A stretch of 64,000 nt of DNA. It comes from CAJXZP01 sp963974475 (lineage in GTDB: Bacteria > Bacteroidota > Bacteroidia > Flavobacteriales_G > Salibacteraceae). Position 1 is the stretch's first letter. Every line of letters begins with the position of its first letter. The notes under the pieces were generated by a model. That model did not search any database and had not been told where the DNA came from. It worked only from the letters and a program-made list of their open reading frames with translations. The position numbers were made by a program, and so were the translations under genes. The stretch covers positions 35,753 to 99,752 of the forward strand of contig CAXBCR010000011.1 in NCBI GenBank assembly GCA_963974475.1, given 5' to 3'. Shown one piece after another: positions 16,713 to 26,293 of the stretch.

Positions 16713-17801
16713 TTAATCTTTATTTAAAATTTGAGTTTGAACTTTTATGGATTCATCATGCAAAACTTGCAATAGTTTATCTACAAACGCAGAATCTAGT
16801 CCTTTGGAAACCGCAAACGGTTGACGTGTTTCCATTATTTCTTTCCAACGGTCTAATTGAAAAACAGTGACTTCATTTTCCTTTTTGTAAGCGCCAATTT
16901 TTTGGGTAACTTTCATTCTTTCGGCAATGAGCTCCCACATTTCATTGTCTATTTGGTCAATTTGAGAGCGTAATTCTTCCAGATGGATATTGTAATCCTC
17001 TGATGTGGATTTGGAAGAACGATAATGAATATCGCTTAATAATTGAATGAAATTTTCTGGTGTAAGTTGTTGTTTGGCATCACTCAAAGCTACATCGGGA
17101 TTAATATGTGTTTCTACCATTAGGCCATCCATGTCCAAATCCATCGCTTTTTGAGCTACCTCTTTTAAATGAGTTCTGCTGCCAGAAATATGGCTAGGAT
17201 CATTGATAATGGGTAGGTTAGGAAATAAAACTTTTAATTTCAAAGGGATTTCCCAAAGGGGTGCATTTCGATATTGCTGGTGAAATGTAGAAAATCCGCG
17301 GTGAATAGCGGATAATTTGGTAATTCCAGCCCGATTTATTCGTTCTAAAGCCCCAATCCATAAGTTTAAGTCTGGATTGATTGGGTTTTTAACCATTACA
17401 GGGATATCAATTCCAGTTAAAGCATCAGCGATGGCCTGCACAGAAAATGGATTTGTAGAGGTTCTTGCACCAATCCAAAGAATATCCACTCCTGCCTTTA
17501 AGGCTTGCTCCACGTGTTGGGTGGTGGCCACTTCGGTGCTCGTTTTTAAACTTGTTTCTTTACCTGCTTGGACTAACCAAGAAAGAGCTTCTTGCCCAAT
17601 TCCTTCAAATGCATTAGGTCGGGTTCTGGGTTTCCAAATGCCAGCTCGTAAAATATGAACCTTGCCTGAATTAGCCAATTCCTTCGCAGTTTGTATAACC
17701 TGGTGAGGTGTTTCTGCACTACATGGTCCGCTCACAATGATTGGACCTTTATGATTAGGTAGCCATTCGCTAACTGGACTTATATTCAATTTTGGTGTCA
17801 T
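16713..17801 (-). CDS. bifunctional DAHP synthase / chorismate mutase type II
   Basis: A 362-residue fusion. Residues 1-265 form a DAHP synthase of the AroG/KdsA type (GPIIVSGPCSAETPHQVIQT, LRAGIWKPRTRPNAFEGIGQ, ILWIGARTSTNPF, INDPSHISGSRTHL), making the first shikimate intermediate. Residues about 272-355 are an AroQ chorismate mutase (LRSQIDQIDNEMWELIAERM, QKIGAYKKENEV), leading to prephenate. The mutase at the C-terminus is the usual Bacteroidota order, opposite to Bacillus, and may allow feedback control of the synthase by prephenate or chorismate. A -7 box (TACTTTTG, plus-strand 17806-17813) lies just upstream of the ATG. Confidence 0.95.
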   Translation of the reverse strand: MTPKLNISPVSEWLPNHKGPIIVSGPCSAETPHQVIQTAKELANSGKVHILRAGIWKPRTRPNAFEGIGQEALSWLVQAGKETSLKTSTEVATTQHVEQALKAGVDILWIGARTSTNPFSVQAIADALTGIDIPVMVKNPINPDLNLWIGALERINRAGITKLSAIHRGFSTFHQQYRNAPLWEIPLKLKVLFPNLPIINDPSHISGSRTHLKEVAQKAMDLDMDGLMVETHINPDVALSDAKQQLTPENFIQLLSDIHYRSSKSTSEDYNIHLEELRSQIDQIDNEMWELIAERMKVTQKIGAYKKENEVTVFQLDRWKEIMETRQPFAVSKGLDSAFVDKLLQVLHDESIKVQTQILNKD

Positions 17802-17929
17802 TCAGCAAAAGTACGATGAAAGTAATTTATAGTCAGTTTTAGGAACTATTTTTAAGTGGGTTTTTACCCCAAATTATGTGATTTCCCTATTATCAATTTT
17901 TTCAAACCAAAAATCCGTATTTAGGGTTA

Positions 17930-18721
17930 TTAATACTTAGAAGCTAAATAGGTAAGAACTTGACTATAGGCGTTGGCTGCCAAGGAGAAATTATAGTTTT
18001 CCGAATTTCGATTTGCAAATTCTCCTGAGGTGTGGTAATCCTTTTGTATTAATTGTTTGCCAGCTTGTCCCATTGAGGATTGGAATTTAGAACGGATTGA
18101 TTCAGTGATATAGGTGTCGCGATCCCCAAAAATGGCAAAAACCTCTGAGCTTAAATCTTTTAATTTGGATGTGTCAAATTCGGGCATGCCATAATAAACT
18201 ACACATCCTACATTATGCGATGCTGCTTGAATAGCACTTTGCATTGCCCATGAGCCGCCATAACACCATCCCATCGAGGCGATGTTAGCATCCGGCCCTG
18301 CCAATTTTATTGCACCGGCAATAAGGTTCCTGTTCCGTGTAGTGTCGGAGTTTTGAATAATTTGAATAGCTTCTTTATTATTGCTTGGGTGAAGTCCATT
18401 ATTTAAGTCAATGACTAACACGTTAACATTCTTTAAATCCCTCCAAAGCGAGTACGCATCCATTTTTACGTTTTCTGTAACTCCCCATCTATCATGGTAA
18501 ATAAATAGCCAATTATTGGATGGTTTTTGGGATTGTAAGAGAAATCCAGTTCCTGGGAAATTAGTGTTGTTTTGAATTAAAATTGTGGCACCTAGGTTGG
18601 AATTCCATGAATTACTGTTATTTTCTTTATAGGAATTATCCACGTTTTTATCCTTTTCTACGGAAAAAACAAAATTGGTTAGTATGGCAAAAATAAAAGT
18701 GAGCAGTAGTTTTCCGTTCAT
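17930..18721 (-). CDS. secreted dienelactone hydrolase family protein
   Basis: A 263-residue alpha/beta hydrolase with a signal peptide (MNGKLLLTFIFAILTNFVFS). The nucleophile elbow is MGWCYGGSW at about residue 143, with a cysteine as in dienelactone hydrolase. The expected acid (FGDRDTYITE, about 198) and histidine (DYHTSGEF, about 227) follow, so a Cys-Asp-His triad is intact. Substrates are unknown; family members cleave lactones and esters. The gene stands alone, with no operon partner. Confidence 0.85.
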   Translation of the reverse strand: MNGKLLLTFIFAILTNFVFSVEKDKNVDNSYKENNSNSWNSNLGATILIQNNTNFPGTGFLLQSQKPSNNWLFIYHDRWGVTENVKMDAYSLWRDLKNVNVLVIDLNNGLHPSNNKEAIQIIQNSDTTRNRNLIAGAIKLAGPDANIASMGWCYGGSWAMQSAIQAASHNVGCVVYYGMPEFDTSKLKDLSSEVFAIFGDRDTYITESIRSKFQSSMGQAGKQLIQKDYHTSGEFANRNSENYNFSLAANAYSQVLTYLASKY

Positions 18722-18955
18722 GATAATGGAATTTTAAATTCTGTTTTATTAGATTGGTGTAATCTTAGCTAAAGTAGGAGTATAGCCTGCGAATGCTAAC
18801 CTTGGGGAAAATTAGTTTTCAGGGTAGCAATGTTAACAAGGGTTATGTGAATTATTGGTAGGTGCTATTTAGAGATGATTACCTGAAAATAAGCATAAGT
18901 TGAATGTTTTCTTAAAGAAAAGCAGAAATAAAAAATTGGGATAACGTTAAAATAG

Positions 18956-19978
18956 TTACCAAGAGATGGCTAATTTCCCAATAGTGCCACGATTTTCTAA
19001 CATTTCATGGGCTTTTCCTAAATCCACTGATTTGCCACTGAATGCAATTTTAGGAAGATAAATGCCATCCTGATAACCTTGGATGGCTTGTTTTAAAAGT
19101 TGATTAATAATAAAAGGGTGCTCATCTCCAATGTGCAGCATGTTTACTCCAATTACCCCATTACTTTTTATTAAAAATTCCAGCGGACTGAGTAGCCCGA
19201 ATTGAGCTGCAAGCTGAATTTTATCTAAAAAGTTTCCTTTCTTTTTACTAAAAGAAGAAATTCCAAACATGATCATTCGTCCACCTACCGCTAACAAGGA
19301 TCTGTTTAGTTTGTAATTTTTACCGCCAATAGGGTCGAAAATCACATTGATGGGACGTTGCCCAAATTGTGATTCGAGTGTTTCTTTAAAATCGACTGAT
19401 AAGTAATTGATAGCCATATCAACCCCTAAAGTTTTAAGGTAGTTGATTTTTTCCTCACTTCCTGCAGTGGCGATTACTTCGCAACCAAGGTGTTTCGCAT
19501 ATTGAATAAGTCCGTGTCCCACGCCACCCGCTCCGGCATGAATAAGTACCCGTTCAAAGGGTTTGATGTTTGCCATCCAATCTGCCGAGTAAATAGCAGT
19601 GCAATATTGGGTAGCCAATGCGGTAGCGATGTCGTTTGGAATTTCTTGAGGTAAAATAGTAACCGCTTCATAGTTGGCTACACAATATTGGGCATACGCA
19701 CCAAACCGAGTAAAAGCAAGCACACGGTCTCCAATTGTAAATGATTTAACATCAGACCCTATAGCGAAAATGGTGCCCACTGCCTCGTAACCTAAAATGC
19801 TGGGCAAGGCTGGTGCAGCAGCATAAATTCCATTTCTAGCCATTACGTCTGCATAATTAAGTCCAAAAGTTTCGACTTTTATTAGTACTTCATTTTCTTT
19901 GGGTTGAGGAATCTCGGTATCTCTTATTTCAAAGGCTTTACGAGCTGTTCCGTTAGTAACTAAAAATGCTGCTTTCAT
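18956..19978 (-). CDS. quinone oxidoreductase-like zinc-type alcohol dehydrogenase family protein
   Basis: A 340-residue medium-chain dehydrogenase/reductase. The N-terminal GroES-like domain (FGLNYADVMARNGIYAAAP, then PSILGYEAVGTI) is followed by a Rossmann domain with HAGAGGVGHGLIQYAKHLG at about residue 145. The cysteine and histidine ligands of zinc alcohol dehydrogenases are absent, as in NADPH:quinone reductases, so it probably reduces quinones or enones with NADPH. This comes from family resemblance; the substrate is unknown. Confidence 0.85.
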   Translation of the reverse strand: MKAAFLVTNGTARKAFEIRDTEIPQPKENEVLIKVETFGLNYADVMARNGIYAAAPALPSILGYEAVGTIFAIGSDVKSFTIGDRVLAFTRFGAYAQYCVANYEAVTILPQEIPNDIATALATQYCTAIYSADWMANIKPFERVLIHAGAGGVGHGLIQYAKHLGCEVIATAGSEEKINYLKTLGVDMAINYLSVDFKETLESQFGQRPINVIFDPIGGKNYKLNRSLLAVGGRMIMFGISSFSKKKGNFLDKIQLAAQFGLLSPLEFLIKSNGVIGVNMLHIGDEHPFIINQLLKQAIQGYQDGIYLPKIAFSGKSVDLGKAHEMLENRGTIGKLAISW

Positions 19979-20167
19979 TGATGTAATTTGGTGCGAAATT
20001 AGGTTATTAACAAGAATTATACTTTAGGTATTCTTTAAGTGATTCGCTTTCAATATTTATTGTTATTCTTGCTGAATAAATTTCTCTGAGTTATGGAGGG
20101 GTTATTTTTACTAATAGAGAATAATTTTGGGCGTGAATGTGCTCAATTTAAATAAAATACAATAGAC

Positions 20168-20995
20168 ATGGAATTTGATACTCAAGGACATAGAGGTTTT
20201 ACGAGCCAATATCCAGAAAACTCAATTCCCGGATTTATGGCAGCCATTGATACGGGTGTTATGACACTGGAAATGGATGTAGCAATGTCAAAAGATGGCA
20301 ATGTGGTAGTTTCGCATGATTTAGTAATGCTTAAAAGTTTGTGCTTGGCACCTACGGGAAAGCCATTGAAAGATGATTCAAAAAAGCTATACAATTTACG
20401 CTATGCAAATATTGTAGAGTATGATTGTGGTTCATTAGGTCACCCTAAGTTCCCGAATCAAAAGAAAATGAAAACGTATAAACCGCTACTTTCGGAAGTT
20501 ATTAATGCGACCGATGAGCATACTGCAAAGAAAAATTTGCCGGAAATGCGTTTTAATATTGAGATAAAATCTTCTGCAGCGGGAGATGGGATATTGCATC
20601 CCAAACCTTCGGTATATGCCGAAGCGGTGTTAGACATTATTAAGTTATATGATGCCGAGGAACGATGTACTATTCAATCATTTGACCTTCGTATTTTACA
20701 ATATTTGGAACGTACTGAATGTGAAGTGCCGTTGGCATTATTGGTAGATAACGATTTAGGAATTGAAAAGAATGTGGATTTATTAGGGTTTGATCCGGAT
20801 GTGTATAGTTGTGATTACCGACTATTGAGTGAAAGCGAAATGGAGGTGGCTGAAAGCTTAGGTCTAGACGTTGTGCCTTGGACTGTTAATGATAAGGCGG
20901 ACATGGAACGATTAATAGATTGGGGGGTAGATGGTTTAATATCTGACTATCCGGATGTGCTAATCAAAGTAGCAAAAGCGAAAGGTAAAGCGTAG
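20168..20995 (+). CDS. glycerophosphodiester phosphodiesterase family protein
   Basis: A 275-residue TIM-barrel hydrolase that releases sn-glycerol 3-phosphate from glycerophosphodiesters. Motifs are in order: GHRGFTSQYPENSIPGF at residue 7, LEMDVAMSKDGNVVVSHD at about 37, and FNIEIKSS near 135. Catalytic histidines and metal acids are all present. No signal peptide is visible, so it is probably cytosolic. It is 22 bases upstream of the cobalamin adenosyltransferase and likely cotranscribed with it. Confidence 0.92.
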   Translation: MEFDTQGHRGFTSQYPENSIPGFMAAIDTGVMTLEMDVAMSKDGNVVVSHDLVMLKSLCLAPTGKPLKDDSKKLYNLRYANIVEYDCGSLGHPKFPNQKKMKTYKPLLSEVINATDEHTAKKNLPEMRFNIEIKSSAAGDGILHPKPSVYAEAVLDIIKLYDAEERCTIQSFDLRILQYLERTECEVPLALLVDNDLGIEKNVDLLGFDPDVYSCDYRLLSESEMEVAESLGLDVVPWTVNDKADMERLIDWGVDGLISDYPDVLIKVAKAKGKA

Positions 20996-21017
20996 TTTCA
21001 TAATTTATATTGTAGCG

Positions 21018-21569
21018 ATGAAGGTGTATACTAAAACAGGTGATAAAGGTAAAACTTCTCTTTTTGGAGGAAAGCGTGTTTTAAAAAATGATGTACAAAT
21101 TGAGTCGTATGGCAATGTAGATGAATTGAATTCTTGGGTAGGCATGTTACGGGATTGTTCCATGAGTTTGGTTGAAAAATCATTCTTGATAGAAGTTCAG
21201 GAAACATTATTTACAATTGGATCCTATTTGGCGACTGATGCTGAAAAAAAGGAGAAGCTTAAGTTGCCCGAACTGCATGAGACCATGATTTCTGATTTGG
21301 AATTAGAAATGGACAAAATGGATGAGGATTTGCCTGCAATGCAATTTTTTGTTTTACCCGGTGGTCATGTAGCTGTTTCTAATTGTCATATTGCAAGAAC
21401 GGTTTGTAGAAGGGCGGAGCGAAGCATAGTTGCGCTGGAATCGGAAGATCCGGATATTGATTTTGCAAAACGATATATCAACAGATTAAGTGATTATTTG
21501 TTTGTTCTATCACGCAAGTGGGCGGTTGATTTTAAGGCGGATGAAATACCGTGGAAACCAAAAAAATAA
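21018..21569 (+). CDS. cob(I)alamin adenosyltransferase, PduO type
   Basis: A 183-residue enzyme that transfers adenosyl from ATP to cobalamin, making coenzyme B12. The ATP-binding N-terminus MKVYTKTGDKGKTSLFGG and the motif YGNVDELNSWVG are present, and the C-terminal helix carries CHIARTVCRRAERSIVAL. Length is typical of the PduO family. The order GDPD, adenosyltransferase, DUF2795, secA suggests a housekeeping block rather than a B12 operon. Confidence 0.93.
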   Translation: MKVYTKTGDKGKTSLFGGKRVLKNDVQIESYGNVDELNSWVGMLRDCSMSLVEKSFLIEVQETLFTIGSYLATDAEKKEKLKLPELHETMISDLELEMDKMDEDLPAMQFFVLPGGHVAVSNCHIARTVCRRAERSIVALESEDPDIDFAKRYINRLSDYLFVLSRKWAVDFKADEIPWKPKK

Positions 21570-21608
21570 AACAGGAGCAATTGAATAGTGAAGTGTGTGT
21601 AACTTATC

Positions 21609-21638
21609 TTGGTTATGTGCGATAAAAATATACTTTTG
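21609..21638 (+). promoter_or_regulatory. promoter of the DUF2795 gene
   Basis: TTG at 21609-21611, 19 bases, then TACTTTTG at 21631-21638. This fits the phylum consensus and lies 38 bases upstream of the ATG at 21677. Confidence 0.6.
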
Positions 21639-21676
21639 CCGTTCCTAAAAGCATAGGAAAATTAAAAATATTAACG

Positions 21677-21898
21677 ATGTATTGGACACTTGAATTAGCT
21701 TCAAATTTAGAAGATGCGCCTTGGCCAGCAACTAAAGATGAATTGGTGGATTTTGCTTTGAGAACTGGAGCTCCTTTGGAAGTTGTAGAAAATCTTCAAG
21801 AGATTGAAGACGAAGGTGAAGTTTATGAAACCATCGAGGATATTTGGCCGGATTATCCGACTAAAGAAGACTTCTTCTTTAACGAAGACGAATATTAA
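21677..21898 (+). CDS. DUF2795 domain protein
   Basis: A 73-residue acidic protein (MYWTLELASNLEDAPWPATK at the start; many aspartates and glutamates at the end, EDFFFNEDEY). The central segment KDELVDFALRTGAPLEVVEN fits the short helical DUF2795 domain, found in almost every Bacteroidota genome next to secA. The function is unknown. It has its own promoter and terminator, so it is probably a single-gene transcript. Confidence 0.85.
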   Translation: MYWTLELASNLEDAPWPATKDELVDFALRTGAPLEVVENLQEIEDEGEVYETIEDIWPDYPTKEDFFFNEDEY

Positions 21899-21913
21899 TA
21901 GAAAGTAACAACT

Positions 21914-21941
21914 GCCTCGTTTTATAACGAGGCTTTTTTTT
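21914..21941 (+). terminator. intrinsic terminator of the DUF2795 gene
   Basis: GCCTCGTT pairs with AACGAGGC around TTAT, followed by eight T. Confidence 0.95.
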
Positions 21942-22270
21942 GTTCAATTTTATTTAATCCTTGGCTGAAAAAGGCTCTTTAATGGTACATGAGAGTGATA
22001 GGATTTTAGTCACAAATAGTATTTAACTCTTTTCCAATTATTGTTTGCCTCTACTTTTTACTGGTTACTTTCCAAAACCTTTTTCTTCATAAGTTTTAAA
22101 TTATAAAAATCTGTCTAAATCGGTATAATATCGGACAAAAAGTAAGCTTAAATATGCCAAATTTTCTACTTTTGCGCGCTGGATTTTTTGGTGTAATAAT
22201 TGACAGAAAATCAAGTAACAATAAGATATTTCAGCGATTTTAGTGATCGCTTTCACATAACAAAATAAGT
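21942..22270 (+). promoter_or_regulatory. long secA leader region
   Basis: No gene is seen in about 330 bases. A -7 box, TACTTTTG, lies at 22167-22174, about 100 bases before the secA ATG. A small hairpin (AGCGAT / ATCGCT, 22233-22251) lies 19 bases before the start codon. The long leader could carry translational control of secA, which is autoregulated in other bacteria by a different device; this is inference. Confidence 0.35.
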
Positions 22271-25200
22271 ATGTTAGGGTCTATAGTAAACACTATCAAA
22301 AAAATTATTGGTAATAAGTCTGAAAAGGATATTAAAGCCATTCAACATTTAGTGACTGAAATTAACCAAGAATTCGAGAAATTAAAAAACATTTCGAATG
22401 ATGAGTTACGTCAGAAAACGGTGGGGTTTCAGCAAAAGGTTCAGGACCGAATTGCTCCTCAAAACAAGCAAATTGAGGAGTTGAAGGTTATAGCTGAAGA
22501 TGATGCTACAGATGTCTTGGAAAAAGAAAAGTTGTATGACCAGATTGATAAAATTGAAAAAGATATAACCCTTGAGATTAGTGTTGTATTGGATGAGATT
22601 TTGCCCGAAGCTTTTGCGGTTTTTAAAGAAACGTCAAGACGTTTTACCGTAAACTCGGAAGTGGAGGTGACCGCCAACGATAACGATAGATTTTTAGCTC
22701 AGCATAAGGAAAATGTAATTTTGGTAGGTGATAAATCTGTTTGGTTTAATACCTGGAAAGCTGCTGGAAATGAGGTGAAGTGGGATATGATTCACTATGA
22801 TGTGCAGTTAATCGGTGGTATTGTATTGCATCAAGGTAAAATAGCTGAGATGATGACGGGTGAGGGTAAAACTTTAGTAGCCACATTGCCTATGTATTTA
22901 AATGCACTTTCTGGCCGTGGGGTTCACTTGGTGACTGTAAATGATTACTTAGCCAAACGGGATAGTGAGTGGATGGCTCCAATTTTTGAATTTCACGGAC
23001 TATCTATTGCATGTATTGATAAAACTCAACCCAATTCAAAAGAACGTAAAGCGGCTTATGGTGCTGACCTAACATATGGCACAAATAACGAATTTGGGTT
23101 TGATTACTTGCGTGATAACATGGCAAGTACTCCAGGTGAATTAGTGCAACCACCGCATAACTATGCTATTGTGGATGAGGTGGATTCAGTTTTAATTGAT
23201 GAAGCTAGAACGCCATTAATTATTTCGGGACCTACGCCAAAAGGAGATGTTCACCATTTTGATGAGTTAAAACCAAAAATTGTTGATTTGGTGGAGCATC
23301 AAAAGAAATTGGTTAACGGTCTTTTCATTGAAGCGAAAAAGAAATTAGCTGCCGATCAAAACTCTCATCCAGATAAAAAAGAAAGAGCTAAAGTTTTAGA
23401 AGAAGGTAAATTAGCCTTGTTTAGATGTTACCGTGGATTACCAAAAAATAAATCATTAATTAAATATTTGAGTGAGCCAGGTGTTAAATTGATGTTGCAA
23501 GAAACCGAAAATTTTTATTTGCAGGACCAAGGAAAACAAATGTTTATCGTTGATGATGAACTTTATTTTGTAATTGAAGAGAAAAATAATAGTGTTGATT
23601 TAACGGAAAGAGGGTTAGAATTAATTTCTAAATCGGTAGAAAACAAGGAGTTTTTCTTGATGCCAGATTTATCTAGCTTATTAAGCCAAATTGATAATTC
23701 AGAAATTCCGGAAGAAGAAAAACTTGCCCAAAAAGAAGTTGTTTTGGATGATTATACCATCAAAACAGAACGACTACATACAATCGATAAACTATTGAAA
23801 GCGTATTGCATGTTTGAGAAAGATGTGGAATATGTCTTGATGGACAATCAAGTGAAGATTGTGGATGAACAAACGGGTCGTATTATGGATGGCCGTAGGT
23901 ATTCTGATGGATTGCATCAAGCTATCGAGGCGAAAGAGAGTGTGAAAATTGAAGCTTCTACCCAAACGTATGCTACGGTAACGCTACAGAATTATTTCAG
24001 AATGTATAACAAGCTTTCGGGTATGACGGGTACGGCAGAAACGGAAGCTGGTGAATTTTGGGAAATTTACAAATTAGATGTAGTAGTAATTCCTACCAAT
24101 CGCCCGTTATTACGTGATGATAAAGAGGATTTAGTCTATAAAACAGCGCGTGAAAAGTACAACGCTGTTATTGATGAAGTTGTGAAATTACGTGATGCTG
24201 GAAGACCGGTTTTAGTTGGAACAACCTCTGTTGAGGTATCTGAATTACTGGGTAGAATGTTGAGTATGCGTAAGGTAGATCATCAGGTATTGAATGCGAA
24301 ATTGCACCAACGTGAAGCGGAAGTGGTGCAACACGCAGGAGAGCCCGGAACTGTAACCATTGCAACCAACATGGCTGGTCGTGGTACAGATATTAAACTT
24401 ACTGATGAAACCAAAAAAGCAGGTGGTCTTGCCATTATAGGTACAGAAAGACATGAGTCTAGACGTATTGACCGTCAGTTACGTGGTCGTGCGGGACGTC
24501 AAGGTGATCCAGGTTCATCACAGTTTTTTGTGAGTTTGGAAGATAATTTGATGCGTTTATTCGGTTCTGAAAGAATTGCTAAAATGATGGATAGAATGGG
24601 CCATGAAGAAGGTGAATCTATTCAGCATAAAATGATTAGTAACTCCATAGAGCGTGCGCAGAAAAAAGTAGAGGAAAACAACTTTGGTATTCGTAAAAAC
24701 TTGTTGGAGTATGATGATGTAATGAACAAGCAGCGTGAGGTAATTTACAAACGTAGACGAAACGCATTGCACGGAACCCGATTAAAAATTGATGTTGCCA
24801 ATTCTATTTACGACAACATTGAAAGTATGATTTTGGATTATACTTCTACTAAAGATTTCAATGGCTTTAAGTTAGATGCGTTGGCTTCTTTGCATGTGGA
24901 TGTGCCGGTTACCGAAGAGGAATTCTTCAATATGAAGAAACAAGACTTGATTGAAAAAGTCTATGAAGCAACTCTATCTAAATATTTTGCACGCCATAAA
25001 GAAATGGCGGAAGCAGCATTCCCGGTAATCAAAAATGTATTTGAAGACCCAAATGCACATTATGAGAACATTGTGGTTCCGTTTACAGATGGTAAAAAAT
25101 CGATGCAGGTAGTGGCTAATTTGGAGAAATCGTATCATTCACAAGGGATGGAGTTGATTGATTCGTTGGAAAAAGGAGTTTCATTAACTATGATTGACCA

Positions 25201-25672
25201 GTATTGGAAAGAGCATTTGCGTGCGATGGATGATTTGCGTCAATCGGTAAGAAATGCGGTTTACGAACAAAAAGACCCATTGTTGATTTACAAATTTGAA
25301 TCGTTCAAATTGTTTAAAGAAATGGTAGGTCAAATAGGGAAAGACGGGGTATCATTCTTAGTGAAAGCAAATTTACCACAACAAGAAAATACACAGGTAA
25401 AAGCAGCCCCTGCACCTAGAATCAAAGTACGACAATTACAAGAGCGTAAAGATGATGTGCCATCAGTAGTAACTTCAAGCGATGAGAAATACCATGACCC
25501 ATCAGCTAATGAAGTCCCAGAAAAAAGGAAGCCAATTGTTCATACAGAACGCGTTATTGGTAGAAATGACAAAGTAACGATTAGACACGCGCAAACAGGC
25601 GAAACTAAGTCGATGAAATACAAACAAGCCGAACCATTAGTAAGAAGTGGCGGTTGGATTTTAGAAGCATAG
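22271..25672 (+). CDS. secA: preprotein translocase subunit SecA
   Basis: An 1133-residue ATPase motor of the Sec pathway. Walker A (MMTGEGKTLVA) is at about residue 196, the preceding Q-motif region is DVQLIGG, the DEAD-like box is AIVDEVDSVLIDEARTPLII near 300, and the second nucleotide fold carries TNMAGRGTDIKL (about 700) and RQLRGRAGRQGDPGSSQFFVS. It is about 230 residues longer than the E. coli protein. Extra residues include a charged insert between the two halves of the first nucleotide domain (about 345-440), a feature common in this phylum. The C-terminal zinc motif that binds SecB is absent; the tail ends SGGWILEA. Confidence 0.98.
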   Translation: MLGSIVNTIKKIIGNKSEKDIKAIQHLVTEINQEFEKLKNISNDELRQKTVGFQQKVQDRIAPQNKQIEELKVIAEDDATDVLEKEKLYDQIDKIEKDITLEISVVLDEILPEAFAVFKETSRRFTVNSEVEVTANDNDRFLAQHKENVILVGDKSVWFNTWKAAGNEVKWDMIHYDVQLIGGIVLHQGKIAEMMTGEGKTLVATLPMYLNALSGRGVHLVTVNDYLAKRDSEWMAPIFEFHGLSIACIDKTQPNSKERKAAYGADLTYGTNNEFGFDYLRDNMASTPGELVQPPHNYAIVDEVDSVLIDEARTPLIISGPTPKGDVHHFDELKPKIVDLVEHQKKLVNGLFIEAKKKLAADQNSHPDKKERAKVLEEGKLALFRCYRGLPKNKSLIKYLSEPGVKLMLQETENFYLQDQGKQMFIVDDELYFVIEEKNNSVDLTERGLELISKSVENKEFFLMPDLSSLLSQIDNSEIPEEEKLAQKEVVLDDYTIKTERLHTIDKLLKAYCMFEKDVEYVLMDNQVKIVDEQTGRIMDGRRYSDGLHQAIEAKESVKIEASTQTYATVTLQNYFRMYNKLSGMTGTAETEAGEFWEIYKLDVVVIPTNRPLLRDDKEDLVYKTAREKYNAVIDEVVKLRDAGRPVLVGTTSVEVSELLGRMLSMRKVDHQVLNAKLHQREAEVVQHAGEPGTVTIATNMAGRGTDIKLTDETKKAGGLAIIGTERHESRRIDRQLRGRAGRQGDPGSSQFFVSLEDNLMRLFGSERIAKMMDRMGHEEGESIQHKMISNSIERAQKKVEENNFGIRKNLLEYDDVMNKQREVIYKRRRNALHGTRLKIDVANSIYDNIESMILDYTSTKDFNGFKLDALASLHVDVPVTEEEFFNMKKQDLIEKVYEATLSKYFARHKEMAEAAFPVIKNVFEDPNAHYENIVVPFTDGKKSMQVVANLEKSYHSQGMELIDSLEKGVSLTMIDQYWKEHLRAMDDLRQSVRNAVYEQKDPLLIYKFESFKLFKEMVGQIGKDGVSFLVKANLPQQENTQVKAAPAPRIKVRQLQERKDDVPSVVTSSDEKYHDPSANEVPEKRKPIVHTERVIGRNDKVTIRHAQTGETKSMKYKQAEPLVRSGGWILEA

Positions 25673-25695
25673 AAAATATGCTGTAAAAGGTTTAG

Positions 25696-25731
25696 GCCAT
25701 CAATTCATCTAGGTGAGTTGATGGCTTTTTT
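25696..25731 (+). terminator. intrinsic terminator of secA
   Basis: GCCATCAA pairs with TTGATGGC around a 14-base loop, followed by six T. Minus-strand reading gives no T-run, so it serves secA. Confidence 0.85.
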
Positions 25732-25735
25732 GTGT

Positions 25736-26293
25736 CTATTTCGTTCTTTTCCAAAAGAGTAATAATCCTAATAATAAACCAACAAAAACCACCCAGGCGA
25801 ATATATTTTGAGACGGTTTTCTAATGGTGAAATGGGTGTTCACCGTATTTGTTTCAAAGGTTTTTTCGGAACCATCAAATTGATAGGTGTGGTAGTTCAC
25901 CTGACTATCATACACATTAAACAGAATAGTATTTATTATTTGAGATAGGTTTTCTCCGGTATAATTTATGGAATAATTATTTTGATGCGAATGCCCATTA
26001 TTTGGTAGTTCCGAAAACCCTGAAAAAGGCATGGTGTCGCCATGAATATCTATCAAAACAAGGTTTACTTTGATGTAATCTTCAAAGGTTTTTTCAAAGT
26101 CTTTTCTTTCTGAAGAATTTTCTAAAGAAGGATTGAATTGAATTAAAGCACTTCGAATTGACCAAGGAAATTCTGCTTGAATCTCAACAGAATGGCCTTT
26201 TTCAATAATTTGGAAAAAGGCATTGTTTGCTTCATGTGCCTTCCCAAAAATGGAGGAAAAGCAAAACACCAAAAAAAGAATTAGCTTTTTCAT
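25736..26293 (-). CDS. DUF6702-like periplasmic protein with C-terminal membrane anchor
   Basis: A 185-residue protein with a signal peptide (MKKLILFLVFCFSSIFGKA), a soluble domain and a final transmembrane helix (FAWVVFVGLLLGLLLFW) with a basic tail. The segments ANNAFFQIIEKGHSVEIQA, DYIKVNLVLIDIHGDTM and IINTILFNVYDSQVNYHTY follow the pattern I know from DUF6702 proteins (strand, 'Y..N', then 'NTLLF...DDQVN'). The 45804-46322 protein has the same order of motifs. Its ATG overlaps the stop of the YHYH gene by one base, so the two are cotranslated. The function is unknown; an alternative is an unrelated exported domain. Confidence 0.6.
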   Translation of the reverse strand: MKKLILFLVFCFSSIFGKAHEANNAFFQIIEKGHSVEIQAEFPWSIRSALIQFNPSLENSSERKDFEKTFEDYIKVNLVLIDIHGDTMPFSGFSELPNNGHSHQNNYSINYTGENLSQIINTILFNVYDSQVNYHTYQFDGSEKTFETNTVNTHFTIRKPSQNIFAWVVFVGLLLGLLLFWKRTK

